From assembly GCA_964020085.1 (NCBI GenBank), contig OZ026599.1, positions 31,140,625-31,204,624 of the forward strand: a stretch of DNA of 64,000 nt, read 5' to 3'. A model generated the notes under the pieces. It was not told the DNA's origin, searched no databases, and worked only from the letters and a program-made list of their open reading frames with translations. This document shows positions 1 through 9,592 of this stretch, piece after piece. A program made the position numbers and the translations under genes. Positions within the stretch are counted from its first letter, which is position 1. The number at the start of each line of letters is the position of its first letter. Source of the stretch: Micromussa lordhowensis (taxonomy: Eukaryota; Cnidaria; Anthozoa; Scleractinia; Lobophylliidae).

Positions 1-59
1 TTCAGAGGATGGTCATGAATAACATACCATGATTGAGCAGGCCAAACGTGAGAAATTAT

Positions 60-1105
60 AGCAACAAACTCCAGGGGGTGTGGGGGGAGGGTTGTTCTCC
101 TATATGGTCTCTGTAGCTGTATGCAGCCCCATATGGTATAGAGTCTAAACATTTTGGTGAAATGTAGGGTGTCTATTTTTTGGCCATTTTGGTCTCAAAC
201 AGGGTATGGATTTTGCACTATAGTCTTGCATTGGATATGATTTTTAGAAGAATCTACTTTTTCATCATTACCTATAGGACCATCAACAATGCTTTAAAGT
301 GCCTATAACCCCAGAATTTTTTGGAGGCTAAGATGAAATTTAGACAAACACACAAAAAGAATTTGCCAAAATTTTCATTTTGTGATATTTTTAAGGGCTT
401 TAAAAATTAACATAAAGTAGCTGAAACATTCCCTGAAGAAGTCAGGCCATGCCTGACGAAATATTGGAAATTATATACAGTTAACCCCAACCGTATGGTC
501 AGCCTTTCTGAGTTCAGTTTTTTCAAGCCTTTGCATTTGCTGATCAGAACCTACCAGGTTCCGGTACTTTTGACTTGTCCGTTGGCCCTTTCTAGAGTTT
601 GAAGTTCTTTGAAATTTGATACATGACCAAGCTGACGAGGAGCCTGGGTCTATTACTGGGTTGACGTCACAGACTGTTTTGCATGCATGTTTATAAAGAG
701 TTAATGCAATGTAAATGACTATGTGACGTCAACCCAGGAATATACCCAGACCCCTCACCAGCTCCGTCATAACACAAAATATATCAAATTTCAACTACTT
801 TCTGTTAATTTTGAAAGCCCTTAAAAAGTCACAAAGTGAGAAATTTGCCAAATTCTTTTTGTGTGTCTAAGTTTATCTTAGCCAAAAAAAGAATTTGGGG
901 TTATGGGCACTTCAACATCGGTCTGAACAAGGGAATTGATTGTAATGCAGGTCTGAAACAGGTTATTGATTTAAGGGTCAGGTCTTAATTAGGGTATCAA
1001 ATTTTTGGTCAGGTCATAAATAAATTAGGGAAAATTACAGATTTTGGTCTTAAATAGGAAGCGGGCCACACATCCCCGCTTAATTTTGATTTTGAGTACC
1101 CCCCG
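60..1105. repeat. Fold-back (inverted-repeat) element
   Basis: Two sets of inverted arms are visible. About 290-418 pairs with 806-918, and 600-672 pairs with 721-803, the latter including a GTTGACGTCAC / GTGACGTCAAC pair. The left side carries about 180 bp (420-600) that the right side lacks. The outer parts are rich in degenerate AGGGTAT-type motifs, and 160-280 is related to 56200-56335. No open frame suggests a transposase. Best read as a non-autonomous palindromic element, downstream of the serpin at 1314-2468. Confidence 0.6.
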
Positions 1106-1157
1106 GGAACAAACTAAATGAAAAACACAGCATGACCATAATCCAGTCAGAGCACTA

Positions 1158-1163
1158 TTTATT
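1158..1163 (-). terminator. Candidate poly(A) signal of the first serpin
   Basis: On the minus strand this reads AATAAA, about 150 bases past the stop codon of the minus-strand serpin. Distance and context fit a polyadenylation signal. No other AATAAA is closer to the stop. Confidence 0.45.
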
Positions 1164-1313
1164 ACAAATAAGCCGCATATATTATTTTTAGTATTAAATT
1201 ATTACTAAACACTCTTAGAGTCTGGTCTAAGAGTTCCAAGTTCCAATTAGGCAGCAACCTTTTAACTATATTTAATTGTCTAATTACAAATGCATGTTGC
1301 ATTATTACAGGTG

Positions 1314-2468
1314 TTATTCTGGTTTCACAAAGCGACCCATGAACAAAATAGCACTGGACCTCTTATGACAAATCATGAACAGGAATGGATGATCAGCACA
1401 GAAAGTGGCATTGAACATTGGCGCAGCCATTCGTGTCATCATGACCACCGCTGTGGCCGCTGCTGCTTCTGTGCCTTTCTCATTCACTTCCACAAATGCC
1501 TTGTGAACGACATGGGACACATAGAGCTTCTCAGGACCTGGGATTATGCCTGAGAAATCGGCGTTAAACTCACTAAACATATCTGTCACTCCCATCTTAA
1601 CTAGAATTTCCTTGAGTTGAAACTGCTGAGTCAGCTTAAATCTTGGCAGGGACACCTCTACCTTTTTTGGGAATGACTGTAATACAGATGCCAGAGCCTG
1701 TTGTAATCTTTCATGGGTGAGGCTTTCCTCTAGCTTGGCCAGTCCATGGGTGTCATGAGGAAGCAGGATGACCATGGAAAGATCTTCTCCTTTGTAAGGC
1801 AACTCAAGGATCTGACAGGCAAGTTCCCCACCATCTTCCACATGCTGAAACTTTTTGGTGAGGTGCATCATCTCTACTTCTGTCTTTTCACTCTCGGAGA
1901 CGAAGAAACGCTGCTTGAAAGTGGCCTCTTTATCGAACTGGTTCTGCCAAAATCCCTTGAAGTAGATGGCATTCACCAGGCTCAGTCGCGTGCGTGTGTT
2001 GAATACTCCTTCGGGAATCATATTCTGGATTTTCTGTTTCGTTTTCTCCTCCACCCAAGCGTTCACCTTTTTCCTAGCGGTTTCTGTATCGTCCTGGTAA
2101 TCAACCTCGCCTACTTCAGCATCGTAGAACTTTTTCGTCCCCTCCACGAAGTCTTGCTTCAGGTTGTACCCCAATTGAGGGAATAGTCGATTGGCAACGA
2201 GGAGCTCGTTACTCGCGGTGTTCGACGCTTGGAGAGCTTCAAGAAAATGTTTTTCTTGACCGTGGAGTGTGGGGATTGCTTCCCAGTGAAGCGTCTTGGC
2301 CAGCTGTGCAGCTGTGTTTCCTCTGGCTCCGAAAGAAGTCATGGCTAGTGCAATGCTCAGACTGCTTGGCGAATAGAACAGGTTCTTGCTGGCGAAGTTT
2401 TGATCATTTTTTAGAGCTTTATGGAGATCCACCGTGAACTTGTTGCTTGCTTCAGCCACAGCTTCCAT
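1314..2468 (-). CDS. Intracellular-type serpin, predicted P1 Arg
   Basis: Serine protease inhibitor of the serpin family, 384 residues in one exon. The frame opens 14 codons earlier (2510). I choose the ATG at 2468 because it has A at -3 and G at +4, gives the same length as the paralog at 6604-7758 and aligns with its N-terminus; the extra codons overlap a duplicated promoter block. No signal peptide is seen, so a cytosolic or nuclear ov-serpin-like (clade B) protein is likely. Serpin landmarks include NLFYSPSSLS, the NAIYFKGFW breach region and FCADHPFLF near the C-terminus. The hinge GTEAAAATA is inhibitory-type (small residues P14-P8). Counting 15 residues from the hinge Gly puts P1 at Arg346 and P1' at Met347, so a trypsin-like target is predicted. 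It lies head-to-head with the secretory serpin at 2872. Confidence 0.93.
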   Translation of the reverse strand: MEAVAEASNKFTVDLHKALKNDQNFASKNLFYSPSSLSIALAMTSFGARGNTAAQLAKTLHWEAIPTLHGQEKHFLEALQASNTASNELLVANRLFPQLGYNLKQDFVEGTKKFYDAEVGEVDYQDDTETARKKVNAWVEEKTKQKIQNMIPEGVFNTRTRLSLVNAIYFKGFWQNQFDKEATFKQRFFVSESEKTEVEMMHLTKKFQHVEDGGELACQILELPYKGEDLSMVILLPHDTHGLAKLEESLTHERLQQALASVLQSFPKKVEVSLPRFKLTQQFQLKEILVKMGVTDMFSEFNADFSGIIPGPEKLYVSHVVHKAFVEVNEKGTEAAAATAVVMMTRMAAPMFNATFCADHPFLFMICHKRSSAILFMGRFVKPE

Positions 2469-2477
2469 TTTAGACAT

Positions 2478-2937
2478 TTTTTCGTCTTTAAAACCGTAAG
2501 AGTTCGTCAAAACTGAACGAAGCTTGCGAAAGAGGAAAAGTGTTTGTGCAGTGCAAGTTTATTGTATTTGGCTTGAATTCAACCAATCACAACTTCCCCT
2601 TTTATGTCACGCGTCACGCACTCAAGGATTCACGCTTGGGCTTCCTGGTTTTCCTTTCATTTTCTAACAGTTCAGCGTCGTCAGACAGTTTTTCGTCTTT
2701 GAAACTGTGAGAGTTCCTCAAAACTGAATGAAGCTTGCGAAAGAGGGAAAGTGTTTATATCTTGTACACAACTTATACAAATTTATTGTATTTTGCTTCA
2801 ATTCAACCAATCACAACTTCCCCTTTTATGTCACGCGTCACGCACTCAATGGATTCACTCCGGCCATTAAAATGTTAGTAAGCTTGGGCTTCCTGGTTTT
2901 CCTTTCATTTTCTAACATTTTAGCGTCGTCAGACGGA
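2478..2937. repeat. Tandem duplication of the serpin intergenic/promoter block
   Basis: Block A (2478-2689) and block B (2690-2937) are diverged direct copies. Each starts with TTTTTCGTCTTT (antisense to the N-terminal region of the minus-strand serpin). Each then runs through an AACCAATCAC CCAAT-type box and GTCACGCGTCACGC, and ends in the signal-peptide coding sequence of the plus-strand serpin. Block A lacks the start codon and nearby bases that block B has, so only block B can start the plus-strand gene. The region is probably a bidirectional promoter. Confidence 0.8.
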
Positions 2938-4164
2938 AATGAAAGTCAACAGGTGGAAGAGATAGTAGAAACTGTCAACAATCTCGGTTTCGATTTGTTG
3001 AAAAGTTTCAATCACGAGGAGAAACTGAAATATGACAATCTATTCTATTCTCCAACCAGTATTGTAGTTTCTTTGGCGATGGTGTTCTTGGGAAGTAGAG
3101 GAAACACAGCGCATCAATTAGCGAAAACTTTGAACTGGTACTCTCATGAATTCGAAGACGTCCATTTGGCGTTGAAGTCGTTGCAGGAGGCCGTAAGAGA
3201 ATCCGAGCACGATGACCTGGAGCTGAAGATCGCCAATCGAATTTGGGGACACGAGCACTTAAATGAAACAGCCGAGTTTCTGGAAAGTTCCCTTACATTC
3301 TACGATACACGTATTGCTAAAGTTGACTTTAAGGGGAGTTATGAGCGAGCGAGAGAGGAGATCAACAGGTGGGTAGAAGAAAATACCGCAAAGAAAATTA
3401 AGGGTTTCCTCCCACCCGGAGCTGTCAATCAAGATACGCGATTGGCATTAATTAATGCAATTTATTTCAAGGGTACATGGCTGCACGCCTTTAAGCCAGA
3501 GAAAACTCATCATGCTCGATTTTATACCGGGAGTGATCATGAGAATGTTGTGGAAGTCAAGATGATGTCGCGCACCTCAAAGCACAGTTACTTTGTTGAC
3601 AAAGAAAACAAGTGTAAAGTTATTGAGCTTCCATACAGTGGGGATGACATTACTATGTTGATTGCCCTTCCCAATGAAATCAATGGAGTCTCTCAACTTG
3701 AACAGGTGATAAACACTGAAATGATGTCCCAATGGATTATGTCGCTCGAGAACACCACTGTAAAAGTATCCATTCCTAAATTTATCCTGAGTCAGCATTT
3801 TGAACTGAAGGAGGTACTGAGTAAACTAGGCATAATTGATTTGTTTGAGCCTGGCATAGCAGACCTGTCTGGGATTAGTTCAGTTGAAAGCCTTTATGTA
3901 TCTCATGTGATACATAAGGCACACGTCAATGTGAACGAGAGGGGAACAGAAGCTGCTGCAGCATCTGGGGTGGTCATGCAGAAGAGATCTTTGGACATGC
4001 CTCCAGAGTTCTTTGCCAATCACCCTTTTTTATTCATCATCTATCACAAGACCTCAAGTGCTATTTTATTTATGGGTCGTGTTAAGAAACCTGAGGTGAC
4101 TGAACAAGAAAATGACACTGCCAAAGTTAGTTCCAATTCTGCACATCAAAGTGATGAACTGTAA
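2872..4164 (+). CDS. Secretory serpin with C-terminal SDEL and dibasic reactive site
   Basis: Serpin of 430 residues, one exon. The frame is open from an ATG at 2728, but those 48 codons are diverged promoter sequence. The ATG at 2872 is followed by a clear signal peptide (MLVSLGFLVFLSFSNILASS). N-glycosylation sequons (NES, NET, NTT, NDT) fit a secretory protein. The hinge GTEAAAASG is inhibitory-type; by the 15-residue rule P1 is Arg372 and P1' Ser373, preceded by Lys, so the site is Q-K-R/S. A C-terminal extension ends in SDEL, a KDEL-class ER retrieval signal (SDEL is used by Plasmodium BiP). ER-retained serpins with basic reactive loops inhibit furin-family proprotein convertases, for example Drosophila Spn4A and an amphioxus serpin. 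By analogy this is a candidate convertase inhibitor of the early secretory pathway. P4 is Met rather than Arg, so a dibasic-cutting convertase is more likely than furin itself. The target is inference. Confidence 0.92.
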   Translation: MLVSLGFLVFLSFSNILASSDGNESQQVEEIVETVNNLGFDLLKSFNHEEKLKYDNLFYSPTSIVVSLAMVFLGSRGNTAHQLAKTLNWYSHEFEDVHLALKSLQEAVRESEHDDLELKIANRIWGHEHLNETAEFLESSLTFYDTRIAKVDFKGSYERAREEINRWVEENTAKKIKGFLPPGAVNQDTRLALINAIYFKGTWLHAFKPEKTHHARFYTGSDHENVVEVKMMSRTSKHSYFVDKENKCKVIELPYSGDDITMLIALPNEINGVSQLEQVINTEMMSQWIMSLENTTVKVSIPKFILSQHFELKEVLSKLGIIDLFEPGIADLSGISSVESLYVSHVIHKAHVNVNERGTEAAAASGVVMQKRSLDMPPEFFANHPFLFIIYHKTSSAILFMGRVKKPEVTEQENDTAKVSSNSAHQSDEL

Positions 4165-4610
4165 GTTTGGTCAACTAGTCTAAGCAAGTCTCGATGTAAG
4201 TAACTTCAATAGAAAAAAAATAGGTTGTTTTAAGTACCTTATAAAGCTTTGACAGAATTTTTTGCTGCCCACATCAGCTTGATTTAGACACATTTCTGTC
4301 ACTAATGTTAGCCTTCACTGCCCAGCAAATGATACAGTTGACCAAGCTCTCTGAGATCACATTGATGTTCAATAAGCCTGCTTCCTGGTGACATCTTTTG
4401 TATGGTATCTGCTGTGGCTAGTATTACACTGGTCACAGGTCGATCCTTGTTAATGGGTAGAATTGATCGATACCTTGTTCATCAGGCTCTCTTTTAAACA
4501 ACTAGAAGTAAGCATCTCAACAGAGATGTCTCTGATAAAGAATTGAGACTATGCAGGTCTTCAAAATATCTTCAAATTGAGAAATATGATATATCCATAT
4601 ATAATATATA
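4165..4610. other. Intergenic, no gene seen
   Basis: 3' flank of the secretory serpin. I see no credible open frame, RNA gene or clear canonical poly(A) signal. Confidence 0.6.
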
Positions 4611-4705
4611 ATGCTATCCACCGGATAAATCACTATCCAGCGGATAAGTGTTAACAAAACTAACCATGCTATCCACTGGATGGTGATTTATCCGATGGAT
4701 AGCAT
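4611..4705. mobile_element. Short palindromic MITE
   Basis: ATGCTATCCACCGGATAAAT at the left end is matched in reverse complement by ATTTATCCGATGGATAGCAT at the right end, with few mismatches along about 35-bp arms. The TATCC...GGATA motif also recurs inside the arms. It has the structure of a non-autonomous hairpin element with no coding capacity. Confidence 0.75.
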
Positions 4706-5415
4706 TATCCACCTTTCGAATAAACCCGGGCCATGAGTATATTATTAAGAAGATTGACATGGAAAGGAGAAAGATCTTACAATATTCTACAAGGAATATG
4801 ACTGAATTTGTCTTACATTTTATCTCCACAATGATATTATAACCAAATGTAGAGTAGACTTGGCGGATGGAAAACTAGTGTTACAATACAATAATTTTAT
4901 TAAGTTCAACAAGAGGATCTTCATACCTAATTTACAGAATATGTTTATGCAAAACAAAAATAAAAAATATTGCCATTAAAAGTTACAATTGGTTTGAATG
5001 AAAATTACTAATATCACTACAGTGTTGTGAAAATTGGTATAGTATAGTGATAAGTCAACAAAGGTATACTGTTACCTGAAAATGGTTTCTTTCCTCATCA
5101 TAAACTGTACTGTGATAATTGCATATTTAAGTTGCATCTTAAATGCATATATAAATGGTAAAATGTACTTTAAATTTTGTTTTAAAAATTAAGTGCCTTA
5201 CTGACAGGGATCCTGGAAAATTACCATCCAGGTGCTGGAGTCATATGGAGAAATGCACATATACTTTTTCATACCATTCATGCTTATAAATCAGTGATAC
5301 ATCCTGTTCAGTGACATGCATTGGGGGGAGGGGGATGGGGGTTTACGTAACAAAGTTTCTGCCTTGAAATACAAACCCTTAACTTTTTCTATACTATTAA
5401 TTATACATTTTATGG
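4706..5415. other. Intergenic, AT-rich, no gene seen
   Basis: AT-rich sequence between a MITE and a SINE. No exon, RNA gene or repeat with clear boundaries is visible. Confidence 0.55.
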
Positions 5416-5665
5416 AGACAGCGTGGCCGAGTGGTCAGCGCGTCGGACTCGCAATCCAGCGGTCCCAGGTTCGAGTCCCGCTCTGGCCACTAGCTGGATT
5501 TGTTTCACGGAACGCCCGAGTTCAAATCCTCGGCCACACTTGTAAATAGCCAACTGGTCTGCCTCCGGCCAGTTGGGATTCTTAACAATGTTATGTTTAA
5601 TTTCAATTATTTGTTTCAGCTGTTTGAGTGGCATGCCTGTAAACTAGCTTGGTGTAGCTAAGTGC
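5416..5665 (+). mobile_element. tRNA-derived SINE
   Basis: The head carries an RNA polymerase III A box TGGCCGAGTGG (5424-5434) and a B box GGTTCGAGTCC (5468-5478) at tRNA spacing. The acceptor stem does not pair (5' GACAGCG has no partner) and the T stem has two mismatches, so this is not a working tRNA. The body contains CCTCCGGCCAGTTGGGATTC, which I associate with conserved SINE bodies of cnidarians and other invertebrates. The 3' limit is approximate. Confidence 0.7.
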
Positions 5666-5761
5666 ATGTCCACTGTAAACAAACATTTGACATTTTGACA
5701 TTTGACATCTTCCATGGTACCTTTTTTACCCACCTACAGTCCTGAGGCGGAAACTCTGATG

Positions 5762-5904
5762 CAGGTACAAAAGTCGGACCGGATCAACTCGGATCGCTGA
5801 TTTCAATAAGAATAGCACATTTTCAACAACAAGGCATACAACAATTGGTGCTATTCTTATTCAAATCAGCGTTCCGAGTTGGTCCGGTCCGACTTTTGTA
5901 CCTG
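5762..5904. mobile_element. Hairpin MITE with about 57-bp arms
   Basis: CAGGTACAAAAGTCGGACCG begins the left arm (5762-5818), and its near-perfect reverse complement ends the right arm (5848-5904). A loop of about 29 bp lies between. One or two mismatches interrupt each arm. No coding capacity. Confidence 0.85.
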
Positions 5905-6603
5905 CCTGAAACTCCAACATAAAAAGGATGCCCGGGTGCTTGTCTGAAAGTTTGAAAAGAACCCCTAACAGGTACCAAGATCCTGTTTTGTGGGCGTGGC
6001 TTGAAATGTTTCTCATCCCTAAGAGGAACCAAATTATTCTAAAACAGCACATTGTATCCTGTCCATTTTTTCAGCTCTTAATATACTAAACGGTACCATA
6101 AAAGCTCCTGCTGTGGACCTCTTGGGGCTGAACACCTTAAGAGGTACCAAAACTACTTCACTTAACCCCTAAAAGGTACGACGAGCACCTCCCCTTTTTA
6201 TATGGGAGTGCCACCCCCCCTCCCCTCCCTGGGCCTACAGTATGTTCTTACTGACCCTAAAATAGTCCTGCACAAATCTTGCTACCAAAAAAGACATGCA
6301 CGGAAATATTTCTACCCTAAACATCCTCAGATCCTTAATTTCAAATTCATATGTAGCTCGGCATCACTAACATACCTGACACATCAGATAGCTTGAAAGG
6401 CCTTTTAAATACCTAAATACTGCAACTGTGAAAATCTACCCTTTTATTTATGACCCCTTTGGGTGGAGCCTCCCCCTATAGTCCAGTATGGGGGTATCTT
6501 AAATACCCCTCCTGGACTTGCGCCTACAAAGCTTGTAAATGAGAGGTATCCTCAACCCCTACCTAGCACCCCTACTGGGGAAATGTAGTTGTCTCCTGTG
6601 ATT
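5905..6603. repeat. Degenerate GGTACC/CCCCTA-rich repeat, no gene
   Basis: Between the hairpin MITE and the third serpin the sequence repeatedly shows forms of ACCCCTAA-AGGTACC (about 5950-6190), followed by pyrimidine-rich unique sequence. It looks like the remains of a tandem or interspersed repeat. No exon is supported. Confidence 0.4.
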
Positions 6604-7758
6604 CTATAGTTTCACTACCCTACCCATGAACAAAATAGCATTGGACTTCTTATGACAAATCAAGAACAGAAATGGATGATCTGCACAAAAGGTTGTATTT
6701 CTTACAAAGCCTGTTGGAGCCATCATGACGACTGCTGTGGCTGCCGCGGCTTCTGTGCCTTTCTCATTCACTTCCACAAATGCCTTGTGGATGACATGGG
6801 ACACATGGAGCTTCTCAGGACCTGGTGTCATGCCTGAGAAATCAGCCTTTAACTCATCAAACATGTCTGTTGCTCCCATATTTGCAAGAACGTCATTGAG
6901 TTTGAACTGCTGAGTCAGCTTGAATCTTGGAAGGGTCACCTCTACCTTTTGTGGCTGTGACTGTGATACAGATGCCAGAGCCTGTTGTAATATTTCATGG
7001 GTGAGGCTTTCCTCTAACTTAGCCAGTCCATGGGCATCATGAGGTAGCAGGATGACCATGGAAAGATCTTCTCCTTGGTAAGGCAACTCAAGAATTTGGC
7101 AAGCTAAGACGCTGCTATCGTGAACGTGCCTGAAATGCTTTGTAAGGTGCATCATCTGTACTTCTGTCTTTTCCCTTTCTGAGACAACGAAATGCTGTTT
7201 GAAAGTCGCCTGTTCATCGAACTGGTTCTGCCAAAATCCCTTGAAGTAGATTGCATTCACAAGGGTCAGCCGAGTGCGTGTGTTAAATATTTTTTCAGCA
7301 ATCAGATTCTTGATTTTCTGCTTCGTTTTCTCCGCGACCCAGTCGTTCACTTCTTTCCTAGCGCCATCTAGATCTGTCTGGTAATCAACCAAGGCTATTT
7401 CAGCATGGAAAAAGACTTTTGTCCCCTCAACAAACTCTTGTACCAGGCTGAAGTTCTTTTGCAAGAAAAGTCGATTTGCAGTCAGCAGTTCGTTGGTAGC
7501 AGTGTTGATTTCTAGGAGGGCATCGAGAAAGTCTTGTTCTCCGCTTCGAAGTTGATATCTAGACATTCCTTCCCAGTGTAGAGCCTTGGCCATCTGCACA
7601 GCTGTGTTTCCCCTTGCCCCAATGGAAGTCATGGCAAGTGCAGTGCTCAGACTGCTCGGCGAATAAAACAGGTTTTGGTCTCTAAACTGTTCGTCATTTC
7701 TGAGAATCCTGTGGAGATCCACGGTGAATCTATTGTTTGCTTCGATCACGGCCCTCAT
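6604..7758 (-). CDS. Intracellular-type serpin, diverged reactive loop
   Basis: Serpin of 384 residues in one exon, clearly a paralog of the minus-strand gene at 1314-2468 (shared GARGNTA, NAIYFKGFWQNQFD, ATAVVMM and FCADHPFLF). No signal peptide. The hinge GTEAAAATA is intact, so the inhibitory strand insertion should work. The loop after VVMM differs and is one residue shorter than in its paralog: the 15-residue rule puts Pro348 at P1 and Thr349 at P1'. A P1 Pro is unusual. The real scissile bond could be shifted to one of the Met residues, or the target may be unusual. The start ATG is the first in frame. Upstream bases 7836-7853 carry a TCACGCG-type motif also found in the promoters of the other two serpins. 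Confidence 0.92.
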   Translation of the reverse strand: MRAVIEANNRFTVDLHRILRNDEQFRDQNLFYSPSSLSTALAMTSIGARGNTAVQMAKALHWEGMSRYQLRSGEQDFLDALLEINTATNELLTANRLFLQKNFSLVQEFVEGTKVFFHAEIALVDYQTDLDGARKEVNDWVAEKTKQKIKNLIAEKIFNTRTRLTLVNAIYFKGFWQNQFDEQATFKQHFVVSEREKTEVQMMHLTKHFRHVHDSSVLACQILELPYQGEDLSMVILLPHDAHGLAKLEESLTHEILQQALASVSQSQPQKVEVTLPRFKLTQQFKLNDVLANMGATDMFDELKADFSGMTPGPEKLHVSHVIHKAFVEVNEKGTEAAAATAVVMMAPTGFVRNTTFCADHPFLFLICHKKSNAILFMGRVVKL

Positions 7759-8498
7759 TTTATAGACCTAGTTGGTTTTTTGCACCGATACAAACGTACC
7801 ATTGCGTGACAAACTCGCGCGAAGGAGAGTTGCTGTGTCACGCGCATCACGCCATCCTCGGAGACCCAGGGGCAGTTAAGGTGGGGGTTTACCTGAATTA
7901 AAGTGAAATTTGAGGAAGTTTAAAGAGAGATTGAAAGGGGGAGAAAAGGTTATGGAACACCACCAGACAGTTGCCCGACCCCACAATGGCACTCGGGTTG
8001 TTAGGCAACTGTTTGGTGTGTATCTATCAATTTTTAACTTCAAACTCTAATTTTAAAACAACACCAAATCTTCAAAATTTCCTATTTCCATAAATTTTAC
8101 TAATCCTTTGAGAAAAACTATCTGTCTCCAAATAAACCTAAAAATCACCAAAAAATTTACAAAACGGCGCAAAACATAGATGTGTGTAATGAGTGAACAG
8201 ATTCTTGATTGCTTGAAACGTAAACGAGATATTTGCATTAAGAACATAATACCAAGCCAAAATACGGCTTTCAGGTGGACCCCCGCCTTAAGTCGGGGAG
8301 GGAGGAAATAAATCGGGCAAAGAAATGAAGCGTCCCATGTTTACAAGTAAGGCGGAGAAAGCTTTTCCCGGATCTCCGAGGATGGCATCACGCCAGCAGC
8401 ATTCTCGTCCCAGTGCTTCTCGAAATATGTCAATCAGACTGTCAAAAAAAAAAGGTTTGAGAAAATGAAACGGGAACTAAAAGATTGCCATATCCGAC
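7759..8498. other. Serpin upstream region and intergenic DNA
   Basis: Contains the presumed promoter of the serpin ending at 7758, with TGTCACGCGCATCACGCC at 7836-7853. The string GGATGGCATCACGCC recurs near 8380-8395, in inverted orientation to sequence near 7850. No exon is supported. Confidence 0.45.
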
Positions 8499-8770
8499 GT
8501 GAAAATATTATTCCATCTTCATAAAAAAAGGTGGGGACAAAGTGGAGGCAAAGCAAAGTCGTGTGACGAGCTGGAGTATGGCTGTTGTACCGACAATCCA
8601 GGACAAAAGTGTTGAGACACCAAGCAAGTTCTTCCCTCCCACCACTTTACAATGTTGATAATCAGGTGATTTTTCCCTTTTTTGAAAACAAAAACATGAC
8701 ATTTTCCAACATTGATTAGGGGGGATGGGGGATACGTGTCCCAACTACTTTTGTCCAGGATTCAAGCTCT
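8499..8770. repeat. Interspersed repeat, copy 1
   Basis: About 270 bp that recurs in direct orientation at 9264-9556 with perhaps 80 percent identity by eye. Shared anchors are CGTGAAAATATT, GACAAAAGTGTTGAG, TTGATAATCAGGTGATTT and TTAGGGGGGATGGGGGATAC. There are no terminal inverted repeats and no credible coding frame. Confidence 0.75.
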
Positions 8771-9263
8771 ATCTGTCTATGTGACCGGTTGAAACTGTCT
8801 GCAGTGTCTGCCAAATCGAATTAAAAGTCAGTAGTGGAAATTAGTTCTCATCTAAACATACCTGCCATCTGTCCAAGAGAGCATGGATTGACATATCTTT
8901 CATAAATTTATACAAGTTATTGTAACTACGGAAGAATGTCTAATTCCTGGTATATTTCACTTACTTTTCTGTTTCTATTTGTTTGGTTCGAACATAATTC
9001 GAAAGAATTATCGATGTACGTTCTTGTTTTGAAGTAGCCTTATAGTGCAGTGTAAACAGAAACCTAGTGTTTGAAGTCTGTTATCAAACTTGGGGCTCAT
9101 TTTCCGTAAACATTTCTGGCGATCAGAGTTGATGAGGCCCTCAAAAGTTCTCTTACCCCGTCTGATCTAGACATAGGCACGCAAGGCGTGCATGAATTAT
9201 GAAATGTGTCAGTCATGTGTTAATAGACTCTTTGTAAAAAAAAAGAAGGCCTCAAAACTTACC

Positions 9264-9556
9264 AACGTGAAAATATTCTTCCATCTTCATAAACAAAATT
9301 GAGGAAAAAGTGGAGGCAAATTGAACTCGTGTGAAGAGCTGGAGTATGGCTGCGCGACCAACTATCCAGGACAAAAGTGTTGAGGCACCAGGCAATTTCT
9401 CCCCTCCCCCTCCCACTACTTACAATATTGATAATCAGGTGATTTCCCCCCTCCTTTTTGGAACCCTGAGATTTTCCACCATTTATTAGGGGGGATGGGG
9501 GATACGTGACGCAGCTCAAGTGTCCAAACTACTTTTTCCCGGGATTGAAGCTCTAG
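9264..9556. repeat. Interspersed repeat, copy 2
   Basis: Second copy of the repeat at 8499-8770, slightly longer, about 765 bp downstream. It runs into a triplicated CTCTAGACTAAAGG motif at 9552-9592, a short tandem repeat. Confidence 0.75.
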
Positions 9557-9592
9557 ACTAAAGGCTCTAGACTAAAGGCTCTAGACTAAATT

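Noticed and set aside
2728..2871. 48-codon N-terminal extension of the secretory serpin
   Set aside because: It is duplicated promoter sequence, would bury the signal peptide, and the ATG at 2872 gives a standard secretory serpin.
5416..5490. tRNA gene
   Set aside because: A and B boxes are present, but the acceptor stem does not pair and the T stem has mismatches; it is the head of a SINE.
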